This document shows, one piece after another, positions 19,533 to 31,023 of a stretch of 64,000 bases of DNA. The position numbers and the translations under genes were made by a program. The notes under the pieces are model-generated. The model worked only from the letters and a program-made list of their open reading frames with translations. It did not search any database and was not told the origin of the DNA. Source of the DNA: an uncultured Lutimaribacter sp. (GTDB lineage: Bacteria > Pseudomonadota > Alphaproteobacteria > Rhodobacterales > Rhodobacteraceae); contig CAJXSO010000010.1 of NCBI GenBank assembly GCA_913061505.1, forward strand, positions 1 to 64,000, in the 5' to 3' direction. Positions within the stretch are counted from its first letter, which is position 1; every line of letters starts with the position of its first letter.

Positions 19533-20302
19533 TTACGATAGAAAAAGAGGCCCGCGGTGTGGCGTGGCTGTGGCTGGACCGCGCTGAAAAGCACAATGCC
19601 TTGTCGGGCGAGATGATTGCAGATCTGCATCAGGCGGCGCTTGATTTGGGGGCGGATCGCGATGTGCGCGTAGTGGTGCTGGCGGCGCGGGGGGCAACAT
19701 TCTGCGCGGGGGGCGATTTGGGCTGGATGCGTGCGCAGATGGGCGCCAGCCCGGCCGAGCGCGGCGCCGAGGCGGGCAAACTCGCCTATATGCTACAGGC
19801 GCTGAACACTTTGCCCAAGCCGCTGATTGGCCGGGTGCAGGGCAATGCCTTTGGTGGTGGCGTGGGCATGGCCAGCGTGTGCGATATTGCCATTGGCAGC
19901 AGCACGGCCAGCATGGGGCTTACCGAAACCCGGCTGGGGCTGATCCCGGCCACGATTGGCCCCTATGTTTGCGCGCGCATGGGCGAGGCCAATGCGCGGC
20001 GTGTCTTCATGTCGGGGCGGCGGTTTGACGCCAACGAGGCGGTGGCGCTGGGGCTGCTTGCACGCGCGGTGGCGCCCGAGGATCTGGATGCCGCGATCGA
20101 GGCCGAAATCGCACCTTATTTGCAATGCGCACCGCTTGCGGTGGCGCGCGCAAAGGCGCTTTTGCGCCGGTTGGGCCCGGTGATTGACACAGCCGCGATC
20201 GAGCACACGATTGCCGAGCTGGTGGCCTGCTGGGAAGGCCCCGAAGCGCCCGAGGGAATCGGCGCGTTTTTTGAAAAGCGCCTGCCGCCCTGGCAGGGGT
20301 GA
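19529..20302 (+). CDS. liuC: Methylglutaconyl-CoA hydratase (enoyl-CoA hydratase family)
   Basis: A 257-residue crotonase-fold protein. Oxyanion-hole segments are FCAGGDLGWMR near residues 53-63 and GNAFGGGVGMASVCD near 105-120, followed by TETRLGLIPATIGPYV. In this operon it is expected to hydrate 3-methylglutaconyl-CoA to HMG-CoA between MccAB and HmgL; the DLGWM signature fits that subgroup. The substrate is inferred from context. Its ATG overlaps the hmgL stop by 4 bp. A short GC-rich hairpin at 20283-20299 spans the end of the gene but has no T-run, so termination there is doubtful. Confidence 0.92.
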   Translation: MITIEKEARGVAWLWLDRAEKHNALSGEMIADLHQAALDLGADRDVRVVVLAARGATFCAGGDLGWMRAQMGASPAERGAEAGKLAYMLQALNTLPKPLIGRVQGNAFGGGVGMASVCDIAIGSSTASMGLTETRLGLIPATIGPYVCARMGEANARRVFMSGRRFDANEAVALGLLARAVAPEDLDAAIEAEIAPYLQCAPLAVARAKALLRRLGPVIDTAAIEHTIAELVACWEGPEAPEGIGAFFEKRLPPWQG

Positions 20303-20640
20303 CTCGGGGTTACAGCGGGCGGTCGTGACGCTGCAAAACAGCCAAAATATTGAGCAGCGTCGCGGCTTTGGCTAAATGGCGCGAATGCGCTGCAAAAAAA
20401 ATATTGTCGCAGCTGCTGGCTGTGCAACCGTTTTGGCGCCGCTGCGCTGCCAGATGATGCTGTAAAAACAGGGCGGTGTGCGGCGGTATACAATGCTGGA
20501 CTGGCATCAGTTTCGCATTCATGAATATGTATCAGCCTCGGTTGACCCCGCCATGGGGCAGGAGTAAACCCCGGCTAGGAAAAACCGCCAGTCGCGGTGC
20601 GTTACGATGCGCCTGTTGCGCGCCTGAAAGGAGCTACTCC
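20303..20640 (+). other. Leader region of the nuo operon (338 bp without a gene)
   Basis: The only gap above 300 bp. It holds two copies of AAAATATTG (20344-20352 and 20398-20406), an inverted AGCCAAA/TTTGGCT pair (20340-20346, 20367-20373), an A-rich patch around 20394-20401, a promoter candidate at 20542-20570 and the strong nuoA ribosome site AAAGGAG at 20627-20633. No convincing intrinsic terminator for the preceding leucine operon was found. Confidence 0.6.
20542..20570 (+). promoter_or_regulatory. Candidate nuo operon promoter
   Basis: TTGACC at 20542-20547, a 17-base spacer and TAAACC at 20565-20570, about 70 bp before the nuoA start. Box match and spacing fit a housekeeping sigma factor site. 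Confidence 0.45.
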
Positions 20641-22131
<1,491 letters not shown>

Positions 22132-22132
<1 letters not shown>

Positions 22133-23352
22133 TGGACGGTTCTAAAGGTTTCGATGATGCCCTGACGGGCGAGCAGAAGATCCGCAACTTTAACATCAAC
22201 TTTGGCCCCCAGCACCCGGCGGCGCATGGCGTGCTGCGTATGGTGATGGAGCTGGATGGCGAGATTGTGGAACGCTGCGACCCCCATATAGGGCTGTTGC
22301 ACCGTGGCACTGAAAAGCTGATGGAAAGCCGTACCTATCTGCAAAACCTGCCTTATTTCGACCGGCTCGATTATGTGGGCACGATGAACCAAGAGCACGC
22401 ATGGTGCCTGGCGATCGAACGGATGACCGGCACCGAGGTGCCGCGCCGTGCCCAGCTGATCCGCGTGCTGTATTGCGAAATTGGCCGCATTTTGAACCAC
22501 CTGCTGAACGTCACCACCCAGGCCATGGATGTGGGCGCGCTGACCCCGCCGCTGTGGGGCTTTGAAGAGCGCGAAAAGCTGATGGTGTTTTACGAGCGCG
22601 CCTGTGGCGCCCGTTTGCACGCGGCCTATTTCCGCCCCGGCGGTGTGCATCAGGATCTGCCCCCCGAGCTGATCGAAGATATCGATGCCTGGGCCGTGGA
22701 ATTTCCCAAGGTGCTGGATGATATCGACGGGCTGCTGACCGAAAACCGCATTTTCAAACAGCGCAACGTCGATATTGGCGTTGTCACCGAGGATGACATC
22801 CAGAAATACGCCTTTTCGGGGGTGATGGTGCGGGGCAGCGGCCTGGCGTGGGATTTGCGCCGCGCCCAGCCCTATGAATGCTACGACGAGTTTGAATTCC
22901 AAGTGCCTGTGGGCACCAATGGCGATTGCTACGATCGCTATCTGTGCCGCATGGAAGAAATGCGCCAATCGGCCCATATCATGCGCCAGGCCTGTGCCAA
23001 GCTGCAGATGCCCGAAAACCAGGGCGATGTGCTGGCGCGGGGCAAGCTGACGCCGCCCAAGCGGGGCGATATGAAAACCTCGATGGAATCGCTGATCCAC
23101 CACTTCAAGCTGTATACCGAAGGGTTCCGCGTTCCCGAGGGCGAAATTTACGTCGCGGTCGAGGCGCCCAAGGGCGAGTTTGGCGTGTATCTGGTGTCGG
23201 ATGGCAGCAACAAGCCTTATCGCTCGAAAATTCGGGCGCCGGGCTATGCGCATTTGCAGGCGATGGATCACCTGTGCAAAGGGCACCAATTGGCCGATGC
23301 CTCGGCGATCTTGGGCTCGCTTGACGTGGTGTTCGGGGAAATCGACCGCTGA
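22132..23352 (+). CDS. nuoD: NADH-quinone oxidoreductase subunit D
   Basis: 49-kDa subunit, 406 residues, forming the quinone cavity with NuoB. Visible are [13 protein letters not shown] with the quinone-site His near the N terminus, [10 protein letters not shown], the central [10 protein letters not shown], and the C-terminal DVVFGEIDR. The open frame includes a GTG three bases earlier, but ATG at 22132 in a TGATG overlap with the nuoC stop is the likely start. Confidence 0.97.
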
Positions 23353-23522
23353 TGACGCCTGTTGTGGCATATCTGCCGGCCCTGGCCGCGCATCTGGGTG
23401 CCCTTGCCGGGGCACCCGGCCAAAGCCAGCCCGCATTGGGCTGCAAACAGTCTTTTTTCGCCGCGCGGGCCATTGGCCGGCCCACCCCCTGCGGCACTTA
23501 TAATACCGGAGCCCGTGCCTGA
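23352..23522 (+). CDS. Small ORF between nuoD and nuoE, 56 residues
   Basis: A 56-codon frame that starts in a TGATG overlap with the nuoD stop and ends in a TGATG overlap with the nuoE start, so it bridges the gap exactly. The product is Ala-, Gly- and Pro-rich with two cysteines and no clear signal peptide or membrane helix. I do not recognise it. Double coupling argues for translation; low complexity and short length argue for caution. It may only serve to carry ribosomes from nuoD to nuoE. TATAAT at 23499-23504 lies near its 3' end. Confidence 0.45.
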   Translation: MTPVVAYLPALAAHLGALAGAPGQSQPALGCKQSFFAARAIGRPTPCGTYNTGARA

Positions 23523-24595
23523 TGTTGCGTCGCCTTCACCACGAACAGCCTGAAAGCTTTGCCTTCACGCCCGCCAACCAAGCATGGGCCGAAGCGCAGA
23601 TGACCAAATACCCCGAGGGCCGCCAGGCCTCGGCGATCATTCCGCTTTTGTGGCGCGCCCAAGAGCAAGAGGGCTGGCTGACCCGCCCGGCCATCGAATA
23701 TGTGGCCGATATGCTGGGCATGGCCTATATCCGCGCGCTGGAAGTGGCGACGTTTTATTTCATGTTCCAGCTGCAGCCTGTCGGCTCGGTCGCGCATGTG
23801 CAGGTGTGTGGCACGCTGTCGTGCATGATTTGCGGTGCGGAAGATCTGATCAAGGTGTGCCACGAGAAAATCTCGCCCAAAGCGCATGCTTTGTCGGCGG
23901 ATGGCAAATTCTCGTGGGAAGAGGTGGAATGCCTGGGCGCCTGCGCCAACGCGCCTATGGTGCAGATTGGCAAGGACTATTACGAAGATCTGACGGCGGA
24001 AAGCTTTGCGCAGCTGCTCGATGATCTGGCAGCCGGCAAGGTGCCCACGCCGGGGCCGCAAAACGGCCGCTTTGCCGCCGAACCGCTGAGTGGGCTGTCC
24101 AGCCTGCAGGAATTTGAAAGCGGGCGCGCGCAGTATAATGCCAGCGCGCAATTGGCCAAAGACATTGGCGATACCGTCAAGCGCATCGATGGCACCGAAG
24201 TGCCGCTGCTGACCCCATGGTTGGGCAAGGCAAAGGCCAAGGCGGCTGCGAAACCCGCAGCCAAGCCTGCTGCAGCTGCGCCAAAGGCGGCAGATACAGC
24301 GGTGCCCGGGCAAAAACCCGCAGCGCTGAGCGCGCCGCGCGCGGGCCAGGCAGATGATTTGAAGCTGATCAAAGGCATCGGCCCAAAGCTAGAGCAGCTG
24401 TGCCATAGCTTGGGTTTTTATCATTTCGACCAGATCGCCAACTGGAGCGCGGCTGAAATTGCCTGGGTGGATGACAATCTCGAAGGGTTCAAAGGCCGTG
24501 TGACCCGCGATGACTGGGTTGGCCAGGCACAAGGTTTGATTGAACAAGGCAAGACGGAAACCACCAACCGTGTTAAAAAGGGGGCACCTGAATAA
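23522..24595 (+). CDS. nuoE: NADH-quinone oxidoreductase subunit E with C-terminal helix-hairpin-helix-like extension
   Basis: 24-kDa subunit of the NADH-oxidising module, holding the N1a [2Fe-2S] cluster. Ligands are C96, C101, C137 and C141 (CGTLSC, CLGAC). The thioredoxin-like core ends near residue 180. The protein continues to 357 residues, well beyond the usual 160-240, through an Ala/Lys/Pro-rich linker (about 240-275) to a module at 277-345 with [19 protein letters not shown] and a tail rich in Lys and Thr. IKGIGPK matches a helix-hairpin-helix core. The same module ends the next gene's product. Confidence 0.93.
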   Translation: MLRRLHHEQPESFAFTPANQAWAEAQMTKYPEGRQASAIIPLLWRAQEQEGWLTRPAIEYVADMLGMAYIRALEVATFYFMFQLQPVGSVAHVQVCGTLSCMICGAEDLIKVCHEKISPKAHALSADGKFSWEEVECLGACANAPMVQIGKDYYEDLTAESFAQLLDDLAAGKVPTPGPQNGRFAAEPLSGLSSLQEFESGRAQYNASAQLAKDIGDTVKRIDGTEVPLLTPWLGKAKAKAAAKPAAKPAAAAPKAADTAVPGQKPAALSAPRAGQADDLKLIKGIGPKLEQLCHSLGFYHFDQIANWSAAEIAWVDDNLEGFKGRVTRDDWVGQAQGLIEQGKTETTNRVKKGAPE

Positions 24596-24625
24596 GGTGC
24601 AACTTGATAACCGGGAGAGTGTATA

Positions 24626-25234
24626 ATGAGTGTTGGAACAACAAATAGCCGCTGTGCATACGGGTGTTGGGCTGTCGCTGCAATCGTTGGGTTGCTGGCC
24701 CTGTTCCTGTTGATGGGTGCCAGCGGTTGGTCGTTCCTTGGGGGGCTGTTCGTGGCCGCCCTGGTTTTTGTGTTTTTGGGCCTGTTGCTGAACTGGCTTT
24801 TGTGTGACGCAGGCCGTCAGGCACCCATGGCGCAGACGGGCGCTGCGGCGCCTGCCGCTGTTGTGCCTGCCCAGCCGGCACCCGTGGCCGCCGAGGCGCC
24901 TGCCGCGCCCGTGGCCGCTGTTGCCCCGTCTGTGGCCCCGGCTGCGGTGGATGCGCCGGCCACATTGCCCGCACCCCGGGATGGGCGGGCGGATAATTTG
25001 AAAGAGATCAAAGGGGTAGGCCCAAAGCTAGAGCAGATGCTGCACCAGATGGGGTTTTACCACTTTGACCAGATCGCCGCTTGGACCGAGGCCGAGGTGA
25101 GCTGGGTGAACGAAAATCTTGCGGGCTTTAAGGGGCGCGCAACGCGCGACAATTGGGTGGCGCAGGCGAAAATCTTGGCTGCGGGCGGCGAGACTGAATT
25201 CTCGACGCGCGTGGGCCGGGGCGATGTTTATTGA
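24626..25234 (+). CDS. Two-helix membrane protein with the NuoE-type helix-hairpin-helix-like module
   Basis: A 202-residue protein. Residues about 13-57 give two hydrophobic helices, with cysteines at both ends of the segment. An Ala/Pro/Val-rich linker runs to about 120. Residues 122-190 carry [26 protein letters not shown] and FKGRATRDNW, closely matching the NuoE tail. A ribosome site GGGAGAG precedes the start. It probably sits in the cytoplasmic membrane with the module in the cytoplasm, possibly interacting with the NuoE tail. Duplication of the module from nuoE, or the reverse, is likely. Function unknown. Confidence 0.85.
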   Translation: MSVGTTNSRCAYGCWAVAAIVGLLALFLLMGASGWSFLGGLFVAALVFVFLGLLLNWLLCDAGRQAPMAQTGAAAPAAVVPAQPAPVAAEAPAAPVAAVAPSVAPAAVDAPATLPAPRDGRADNLKEIKGVGPKLEQMLHQMGFYHFDQIAAWTEAEVSWVNENLAGFKGRATRDNWVAQAKILAAGGETEFSTRVGRGDVY

Positions 25235-25249
25235 TTGGATTGCGCGGGC

Positions 25250-25471
25250 ATGCAGGACAAAGACGCATATCTGGCACGAAAAGGGCGCATCACCGCCCTT
25301 GTTATTGCTGGAACGGCGGTGTTTTGGGTGCTGGCCAATCTGATTGGTGCTGATTACGGGTGGAGCAACCGCACAAGGGCGTTGCTGGACCTGGTCGCGC
25401 TGGCAGGCTTTGTGTTTGCCATCGCGATGACCTACCAAATCTGGCGTGCGCGCCAAAACGATCAGAGGTAA
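25250..25471 (+). CDS. Small two-helix membrane protein (DUF5337-like) in the nuo operon
   Basis: A 73-residue protein starting [15 protein letters not shown] with two hydrophobic stretches (about 18-35 and 47-65) separated by a polar turn with GADYGWSNR. It resembles, from memory, the DUF5337 family found in Rhodobacterales nuo operons. The ATG at 25250 begins 16 bp after the previous stop, and nuoF starts 4 bp after its stop. Likely a lineage-specific complex I accessory or assembly protein; no direct evidence. Confidence 0.75.
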   Translation: MQDKDAYLARKGRITALVIAGTAVFWVLANLIGADYGWSNRTRALLDLVALAGFVFAIAMTYQIWRARQNDQR

Positions 25472-25475
25472 GCCG

Positions 25476-26774
25476 ATGCTGAAGGATCAAGACCGTATTT
25501 TTACCAATATCTACGGTATGCACGATCGCAGCCTAAAGGGCGCGATGGCCCGTGGCCATTGGGATGGCACCGCAGGGCTTATTCAAAAGGGCCGTGACTG
25601 GATCATCGAAGAGATGAAGGCCAGCGGCCTGCGCGGGCGTGGCGGTGCGGGCTTTCCCACCGGGTTGAAATGGTCGTTCATGCCCAAAGAAAGCGATGGG
25701 CGCCCTGCCTATCTGGTGATCAATGCCGATGAATCCGAGCCGGGCACCTGCAAAGACCGTGAAATCATGCGCCACGATCCGCATACGCTGATCGAAGGGG
25801 CGCTGATTGCCTCGTTCGCGATGAATGCGCATACCTGCTATATCTACATTCGCGGTGAATATATCCGCGAGCGCGAGGCGCTGCAGGCCGCCATCGACGA
25901 GGCCTATGATGCCGGCATGCTGGGCAAAAACGCCGCTGGCTCTGGCTGGGATTTCGACCTGTATCTGCATCATGGGGCAGGGGCCTATATCTGCGGCGAG
26001 GAAACCGCGCTGTTGGAAAGCCTCGAGGGCAAAAAAGGCATGCCGCGGATGAAGCCGCCGTTTCCGGCGGGCGCGGGCCTTTATGGCTGCCCAACCACGG
26101 TGAACAACGTCGAATCCATCGCCGTTGTGCCCACGATTTTGCGCCGCGGTGCCAGCTGGTTTGCGGGCTTTGGGCGCCCGAACAATGCCGGGACCAAGCT
26201 GTTTGCCGTATCGGGCCATGTGAACAGCCCTTGCGTTGTGGAAGAGGCGATGTCGATCACCTTTGAAGAGCTGATCGACAAACATTGCGGTGGTATTCGT
26301 GGCGGTTGGGATAATCTGCTGGCGGTCATCCCTGGTGGCTCGTCGGTGCCTTGCGTGCGCGGCGAAAAGATGCGCGATGCGGTGATGGATTTCGATTATC
26401 TGCGCGGCGAGCTGGGCTCGGGCCTGGGCACGGCGGCGGTGATCGTGATGGATAAATCCACCGATATCATCAAAGCCATCTGGCGGTTGTCGAAGTTTTA
26501 CAAACACGAAAGCTGCGGCCAGTGCACGCCCTGCCGCGAAGGCACGGGCTGGATGATGCGCGTGATGGATCGCCTGGTGCGCGGCGAGGCCGAGCTGGAA
26601 GAGATCGATATGCTGTTTGAAGTGACCAAACAGGTCGAGGGCCACACCATCTGTGCCTTGGGCGATGCAGCCGCTTGGCCCATTCAGGGCCTGATCCGCA
26701 ATTTCCGCGAGGAAATCGAAGACCGGATCAAGGCGCAAAAAACTGGGCGCCTTGGCGCCATGGCGGCGGAGTAA
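25476..26774 (+). CDS. nuoF: NADH-quinone oxidoreductase subunit F
   Basis: 51-kDa NADH-binding subunit with FMN and the N3 [4Fe-4S] cluster, 432 residues. [13 protein letters not shown] is near residues 60-72, [14 protein letters not shown] binds FMN, and [20 protein letters not shown] is the NADH/FMN motif. Cluster ligands lie in [12 protein letters not shown] with the fourth Cys in TICALGDA. The ATG at 25476 comes 4 bp after the preceding small gene; an upstream in-frame start inside that gene was rejected. Confidence 0.97.
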   Translation: MLKDQDRIFTNIYGMHDRSLKGAMARGHWDGTAGLIQKGRDWIIEEMKASGLRGRGGAGFPTGLKWSFMPKESDGRPAYLVINADESEPGTCKDREIMRHDPHTLIEGALIASFAMNAHTCYIYIRGEYIREREALQAAIDEAYDAGMLGKNAAGSGWDFDLYLHHGAGAYICGEETALLESLEGKKGMPRMKPPFPAGAGLYGCPTTVNNVESIAVVPTILRRGASWFAGFGRPNNAGTKLFAVSGHVNSPCVVEEAMSITFEELIDKHCGGIRGGWDNLLAVIPGGSSVPCVRGEKMRDAVMDFDYLRGELGSGLGTAAVIVMDKSTDIIKAIWRLSKFYKHESCGQCTPCREGTGWMMRVMDRLVRGEAELEEIDMLFEVTKQVEGHTICALGDAAAWPIQGLIRNFREEIEDRIKAQKTGRLGAMAAE

Positions 26775-26778
26775 GCGC

Positions 26779-27129
26779 ATGCGCGGCCTTCCCCTTCTTT
26801 TGGCTGGCCTGGTGCTTGGGGCCTGCGCAGACAGCAAGGTGGCAACCCTTGTGCAACGCCCCGATGCGTTCGATGGCGTGCGGTTTCGCAGCAGCTTGAG
26901 CGTGGCCAAGGAAGATCGGCAGGCCTTTGTTGTGCAGGTGCCCAAGGCCAGCCGCTCGCTCGATGGGGCGCGCGAGGCGGGGCGCCACCGCGGTGTGGAA
27001 TATTGCATCGGGCTTTATGGCAATTCGAAAATCACCTGGGTCAACGATGGCCCCGATGCCGAGGCGGCCAAGCTGCAGATTGCCGATGATACATTGATCT
27101 TCGAGGGGCGTTGCAAGGGATGGCAATGA
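26779..27129 (+). CDS. Predicted lipoprotein between nuoF and nuoG
   Basis: A 116-residue protein with a signal sequence MRGLPLLLAGLVLG and lipobox LGAC, so probably a periplasm-facing lipoprotein. The mature part has a compact alpha/beta look with YCIGLYGNSKITWVND and a C-terminal Cys-containing FEGRCKGWQ; two mature cysteines could pair. It begins 4 bp after nuoF and overlaps the next gene by 4 bp (ATGA). The family is not recognised. An exported protein within nuo could act in assembly or stability on the periplasmic face of the membrane arm. Confidence 0.8.
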   Translation: MRGLPLLLAGLVLGACADSKVATLVQRPDAFDGVRFRSSLSVAKEDRQAFVVQVPKASRSLDGAREAGRHRGVEYCIGLYGNSKITWVNDGPDAEAAKLQIADDTLIFEGRCKGWQ

Positions 27130-27575
27130 CCGGCGTCATATCTGCGGGCCTGCAGGCCCCGCGCCGGGCCGCGCTTGTGGCCTGCCTGGCCCTGACCGGG
27201 GCAGGCGGGGCGTGGGCCAATGCCGCCCAGGCGCTGCCGCCTTTGCGCAGCGTGGCGCAGATTGATGACGGGCTGATGGCCGTGGCCCTGGCCGATGAAA
27301 TTCGTAAGACCTGTGACGATATCGCGCCCCGCATGGTGCGGGCGTATTTTTACCTAAACAGCCTCGAGCAGAAGGCGCAGAACCTTGGCTATTCCAGGGA
27401 TGAGATCAAGCGCCACGTCAAATCGCCCGAGGAAAAGGCCCGCATGCGCAAAAAGGCGCAAAACTATGTTCGTGCGCAGGGGCTAAACCCTGCCAACACC
27501 GCCGACCTATGCATATTGGGTCGCCAGGAAATCGCCAAAGGCAGCCAAATCGGCGCCTTGCTGAGAGTGAAGTGA
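27126..27575 (+). CDS. Exported protein, DUF5333-like, between nuoF and nuoG
   Basis: A 149-residue protein with an N-terminal signal peptide (APRRAALVACLALTGAGGAW, cleavage after AWANA likely). The mature part is helical and charged: KTCDDIAPRMVRAYFYLNSL, a Lys-rich stretch, then ADLCILGRQEIAKGSQIGALL. Two cysteines may form a disulfide. From memory it fits DUF5333, a Rhodobacterales family. Start at 27126 chosen for the ATGA overlap and the AAGGGA upstream; ATG 27120 and TTG 27111 are alternatives. Probably exported to the periplasm; role unknown. Confidence 0.72.
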   Translation: MTGVISAGLQAPRRAALVACLALTGAGGAWANAAQALPPLRSVAQIDDGLMAVALADEIRKTCDDIAPRMVRAYFYLNSLEQKAQNLGYSRDEIKRHVKSPEEKARMRKKAQNYVRAQGLNPANTADLCILGRQEIAKGSQIGALLRVK

Positions 27576-27581
27576 GGAAAA

Positions 27582-29564
27582 ATGTCCAACCTCAAGAAGA
27601 TCATCATTGACGGTGCCGAGGTCGAGGTAGATGGGGCGATGACCCTGATCCAGGCCTGTGAAGTGGCTGGTATCGAAGTGCCGCGCTTTTGCTATCACGA
27701 GCGGCTGTCGATTGCGGGCAACTGCCGCATGTGTCTGGTCGAGGTTGTGGGCGGCCCGCCGAAACCCGCAGCCAGCTGCGCCATGCAGGTGCGCGATTTG
27801 CGCCCCGGCCCCAATGGCGAACCGCCGGTGGTAAAAACCAATTCGCCGATGGTGAAAAAGGCCCGCGAAGGGGTGATGGAGTTTTTGCTGATCAACCACC
27901 CGCTGGATTGCCCGATTTGCGACCAGGGCGGCGAATGCGACCTGCAAGATCAGGCCATGGCCTATGGGGTGGATTTCAGCCGCTACCGCGAGGTTAAGCG
28001 CGCCAGCGACGATCTGGATCTGGGCCCCTTGGTGGAAACCCACATGACCCGCTGCATCAGCTGCACCCGCTGCGTGCGCTTTACCACCGAGGTTGCCGGC
28101 ATCACCCAGATGGGCCAGACCGGGCGGGGCGAAGACAGCGAGATTACCAGCTATCTGGGGCAGACGCTGAATTCGAACTTGCAGGGCAATATCATCGATC
28201 TGTGCCCGGTGGGCGCGCTGGTCAGCAAACCCTATGCCTTTACCGCCCGCCCCTGGGAGCTGAGCAAGACCGAAACCATCGATGTGATGGACGCGCTTGG
28301 CAGCAATATCCGCGTCGATACCAAGGGCCGCGAAGTGATGCGGATTTTGCCGCGCAACAACGACGGTGTGAACGAAGAGTGGATTTCGGACAAATCGCGC
28401 TTTGTGTGGGATGGTCTGCGCCGTCAGCGGCTCGACACGCCCTATATCCGCGAGAATGGCAAGCTGCGCAAAGCCAGCTGGCCCGAGGCGCTGGCGGCGG
28501 CTGCGGGCGCGATGAAGGGCAAGAAACTGGCGGCTTTGGTGGGCGATCTGGCCCCGGTCGAGGCGGTTTTTGCGTTAAAACAGCTGGTGCAGGGCTTGGG
28601 CGGGGCGATCGAATGCCGCACCGATAACGCGCGCCTGCCCATTGGCAACCGCAGCGCCTATGTGGGCACTGTGGCGATCGAAGAGATCGACAGCGCCAAA
28701 GATATCATCTTGATCGGCACCAACCCGCGCGACGAGGCGCCGGTGCTGAATGCGCGTATCCGCAAGGCCTGGACCCGCGGCGCCAATATCACGCTGGTCG
28801 GGCAGGCGGCTGATCTGAGCTATGACTACACCCATGCCGGCACCGACCGCGCCGCGCTGGCCGCGCTTGACGCCCCCGAGGGCGCCATTGTGATTGTCGG
28901 CCAAGGCGCGCTGCGCGAGGCCGATGGGCTGGCGGTTTTGGCTGCCGCGCAGGCGCTGTCGCCCCGGTTGCTGGTGTTGCATACGGCCGCGGCCCGGGTC
29001 GGCGCCATGGATGTGGGCGCCGTTACCGAAGGCGGCTTGTTGGCGGCGATCGACGGGGCAGAGGTGATTTTCAGCCTGGGCGCCGATGAGGTGGATATCG
29101 CCCCGGGCCCTGTGGTGATTTACCAAGGCAGCCATGGCGACCGCGGCGCGCACCGCGCCGATATTATCCTGCCAAGTGCGGCCTACACAGAAGAAAACGG
29201 CCTGTTCGTCAATACCGAAGGGCGCCCGCAATTGGCGTTGCGCGCAGGGTTTGCCCCGGGCGAGGCCAAGGAAAACTGGGCGATCTTGCGCGCCTTGTCG
29301 GCAGAATTGGGCGCCACGCTGCCCTATGACTCGCTGGCACAGCTGCGCCAGGCGCTGGTCGCCGAGGTGCCGCATCTGGCGCAGGTGGATGAGGTGGTGG
29401 AAAACACCCCACAGCCCCTACCCACCGAGCCGCTGGGCCAGGCCGATTTCCGCCCCGCGATCAAGGATTTCTACCTGACCAACCCGATTGCCCGCGCCAG
29501 CCAGTTGATGGCCGAACTCAGCGCCGGGCAAAAGGCGCGCAGCCTAAAGGTGGCGGCAGAATAA
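27582..29564 (+). CDS. nuoG: NADH-quinone oxidoreductase subunit G
   Basis: 75-kDa iron-sulfur subunit, 660 residues. The N-terminal ferredoxin domain shows [19 protein letters not shown] for N1b, then the His-liganded N5 site in [19 protein letters not shown] and N4 ligands in [16 protein letters not shown]. The remainder is the molybdopterin-oxidoreductase-like domain without cofactor, with [14 protein letters not shown] and [18 protein letters not shown]. Ends in a TAATG overlap with the next lipoprotein gene. Confidence 0.97.
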   Translation: MSNLKKIIIDGAEVEVDGAMTLIQACEVAGIEVPRFCYHERLSIAGNCRMCLVEVVGGPPKPAASCAMQVRDLRPGPNGEPPVVKTNSPMVKKAREGVMEFLLINHPLDCPICDQGGECDLQDQAMAYGVDFSRYREVKRASDDLDLGPLVETHMTRCISCTRCVRFTTEVAGITQMGQTGRGEDSEITSYLGQTLNSNLQGNIIDLCPVGALVSKPYAFTARPWELSKTETIDVMDALGSNIRVDTKGREVMRILPRNNDGVNEEWISDKSRFVWDGLRRQRLDTPYIRENGKLRKASWPEALAAAAGAMKGKKLAALVGDLAPVEAVFALKQLVQGLGGAIECRTDNARLPIGNRSAYVGTVAIEEIDSAKDIILIGTNPRDEAPVLNARIRKAWTRGANITLVGQAADLSYDYTHAGTDRAALAALDAPEGAIVIVGQGALREADGLAVLAAAQALSPRLLVLHTAAARVGAMDVGAVTEGGLLAAIDGAEVIFSLGADEVDIAPGPVVIYQGSHGDRGAHRADIILPSAAYTEENGLFVNTEGRPQLALRAGFAPGEAKENWAILRALSAELGATLPYDSLAQLRQALVAEVPHLAQVDEVVENTPQPLPTEPLGQADFRPAIKDFYLTNPIARASQLMAELSAGQKARSLKVAAE

Positions 29565-29971
29565 TGGGCAAACGGGTGATCATATCGCCCCTGGCGCTGG
29601 CCTTGGCCTGCGCAATCGGTGGCTGTAGCCAGGCCGGCACTGGCCAGGCTGCGGTGGCCGATGCCCCGACCTATGGGGGGGTGGAAACCCGCCTGTTGGA
29701 TGGGGATTTGGTGAATTTTATCGTGCGCATAGAGCGCCCGCGTTCTGAACAGGATGCGGTGGCCTATGCAGAATGTGCGGCGGCGCAATATGCGCTGATC
29801 CGCGGCTACGGCTTTGCGCGCCATGTGCGCACGGCAGTGACCGAATCCGAAGGGGTATATGCGGCAGACGCGGTCTATTTGATCTCGGCCGCATTGCCGC
29901 GTGGGGCGCGCACCATCGACGCAGAAGTTGTGGTGGCATCCTGTCTCGAGAACAGAATACCGACGGTGTGA
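29564..29971 (+). CDS. Predicted lipoprotein between nuoG and nuoH
   Basis: A 135-residue protein starting [20 protein letters not shown] with lipobox IGGC. The mature region includes [20 protein letters not shown] and a cysteine in [10 protein letters not shown], a pattern typical of small Rhodobacterales lipoproteins of unknown role. It overlaps the nuoG stop by one base and precedes nuoH by 8 bp, so it is part of the operon. Not homologous by eye to the other nuo lipoprotein at 26779. Confidence 0.78.
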   Translation: MGKRVIISPLALALACAIGGCSQAGTGQAAVADAPTYGGVETRLLDGDLVNFIVRIERPRSEQDAVAYAECAAAQYALIRGYGFARHVRTAVTESEGVYAADAVYLISAALPRGARTIDAEVVVASCLENRIPTV

Positions 29972-29979
29972 GGACAACA

Positions 29980-31020
29980 ATGGCGGAATTCTTTACCAAT
30001 ACCTACCTGGGCATGTTGCTTGTCATCGTCGCACAGGTTTTGGCCGTAATCGTACCTCTGCTGGTGGCGCTGGCCTTCTTGATGTATGCCGACCGCAAAA
30101 TCTGGGCGGCGGTGCAAATGCGCAAAGGCCCCAATGTGGTGGGCGCGTTTGGGCTGCTGCAAAGTTTCGCTGATTTCCTGAAATATATCGTCAAGGAAGT
30201 GGTCTTTCCTGCGGGGGCAGACCGGGCGGTGTTTTTGCTGGCGCCGATGATCAGCCTGGTGATGGCGCTGATCGCTTGGGCGGTGGTGCCGTTTAACGAT
30301 GGCTGGGTTGTGGCCGATATCAACGTGGCGATCTTGTATATCTTCGCCATTTCCTCGCTTGAGGTCTATGGCGTGATCATGGGCGGCTGGGCGTCGAACT
30401 CGAAATACCCGTTCTTGGGCTCGTTGCGTTCGGCGGCACAGATGATTTCTTACGAGGTGTCGATTGGTCTGATCATCATCGGTGTGATCATCTCGACCGG
30501 GTCGATGAACCTGACCAATATCGTGCGCGCGCAAGATGGGGATATGGGGCTGTTCAGCTGGTATTGGCTGCCGCATTTGCCGATGCTGTTTTTGTTCTTC
30601 ATCTCGGCCCTGGCGGAAACCAACCGCCCGCCGTTTGATTTGCCCGAGGCTGAATCGGAACTGGTGGCGGGCTATCAGGTAGAATACAGCTCGACCCCGT
30701 TTTTGCTGTTCATGATCGGCGAATTGACCGCGGTTGTGCTGATGTGCGCGCTGGTGACATTGCTGTTCTTTGGCGGCTGGCTGTCGCCCATTCCCGGCCT
30801 GCCTGACGGGGTTTTGTGGATGGTGGCAAAGATGGTTTTTGTGTTCTTCCTCTTTGCCATGGTCAAGGCCATCACGCCGCGCTACCGCTACGACCAACTG
30901 ATGCGCCTGGGCTGGAAAGTGTTTTTGCCGATGTCGCTGTTTTGGGTGGTGTTCGTGGCGTTTGCTGCAAAATTTGACTGGTTCTGGGGCACCTTTGCCC
31001 GCTGGACCGTAGGGGGCTAA
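29980..31020 (+). CDS. nuoH: NADH-quinone oxidoreductase subunit H
   Basis: Membrane subunit linking the quinone site to the proton-pumping arm, 346 residues and about eight helices. Signature segments are [19 protein letters not shown] near residues 37-55, [21 protein letters not shown], and [20 protein letters not shown] near 210-230. The ATG at 29980 follows AGGACAACA; the frame is open further upstream only inside the lipoprotein gene. Confidence 0.97.
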   Translation: MAEFFTNTYLGMLLVIVAQVLAVIVPLLVALAFLMYADRKIWAAVQMRKGPNVVGAFGLLQSFADFLKYIVKEVVFPAGADRAVFLLAPMISLVMALIAWAVVPFNDGWVVADINVAILYIFAISSLEVYGVIMGGWASNSKYPFLGSLRSAAQMISYEVSIGLIIIGVIISTGSMNLTNIVRAQDGDMGLFSWYWLPHLPMLFLFFISALAETNRPPFDLPEAESELVAGYQVEYSSTPFLLFMIGELTAVVLMCALVTLLFFGGWLSPIPGLPDGVLWMVAKMVFVFFLFAMVKAITPRYRYDQLMRLGWKVFLPMSLFWVVFVAFAAKFDWFWGTFARWTVGG

Positions 31021-31023
31021 CGG

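Noticed and set aside
20283-20299. Hairpin as terminator of the leucine operon
   Set aside because: Stem of six G-C pairs overlaps the end of the last gene and has no T-run.
23473-23504. Internal promoter before nuoE (TATAAT at 23499)
   Set aside because: The -10 box is perfect but the only -35-like sequence, TTGGCC, is 20 bases away; chance match not excluded.
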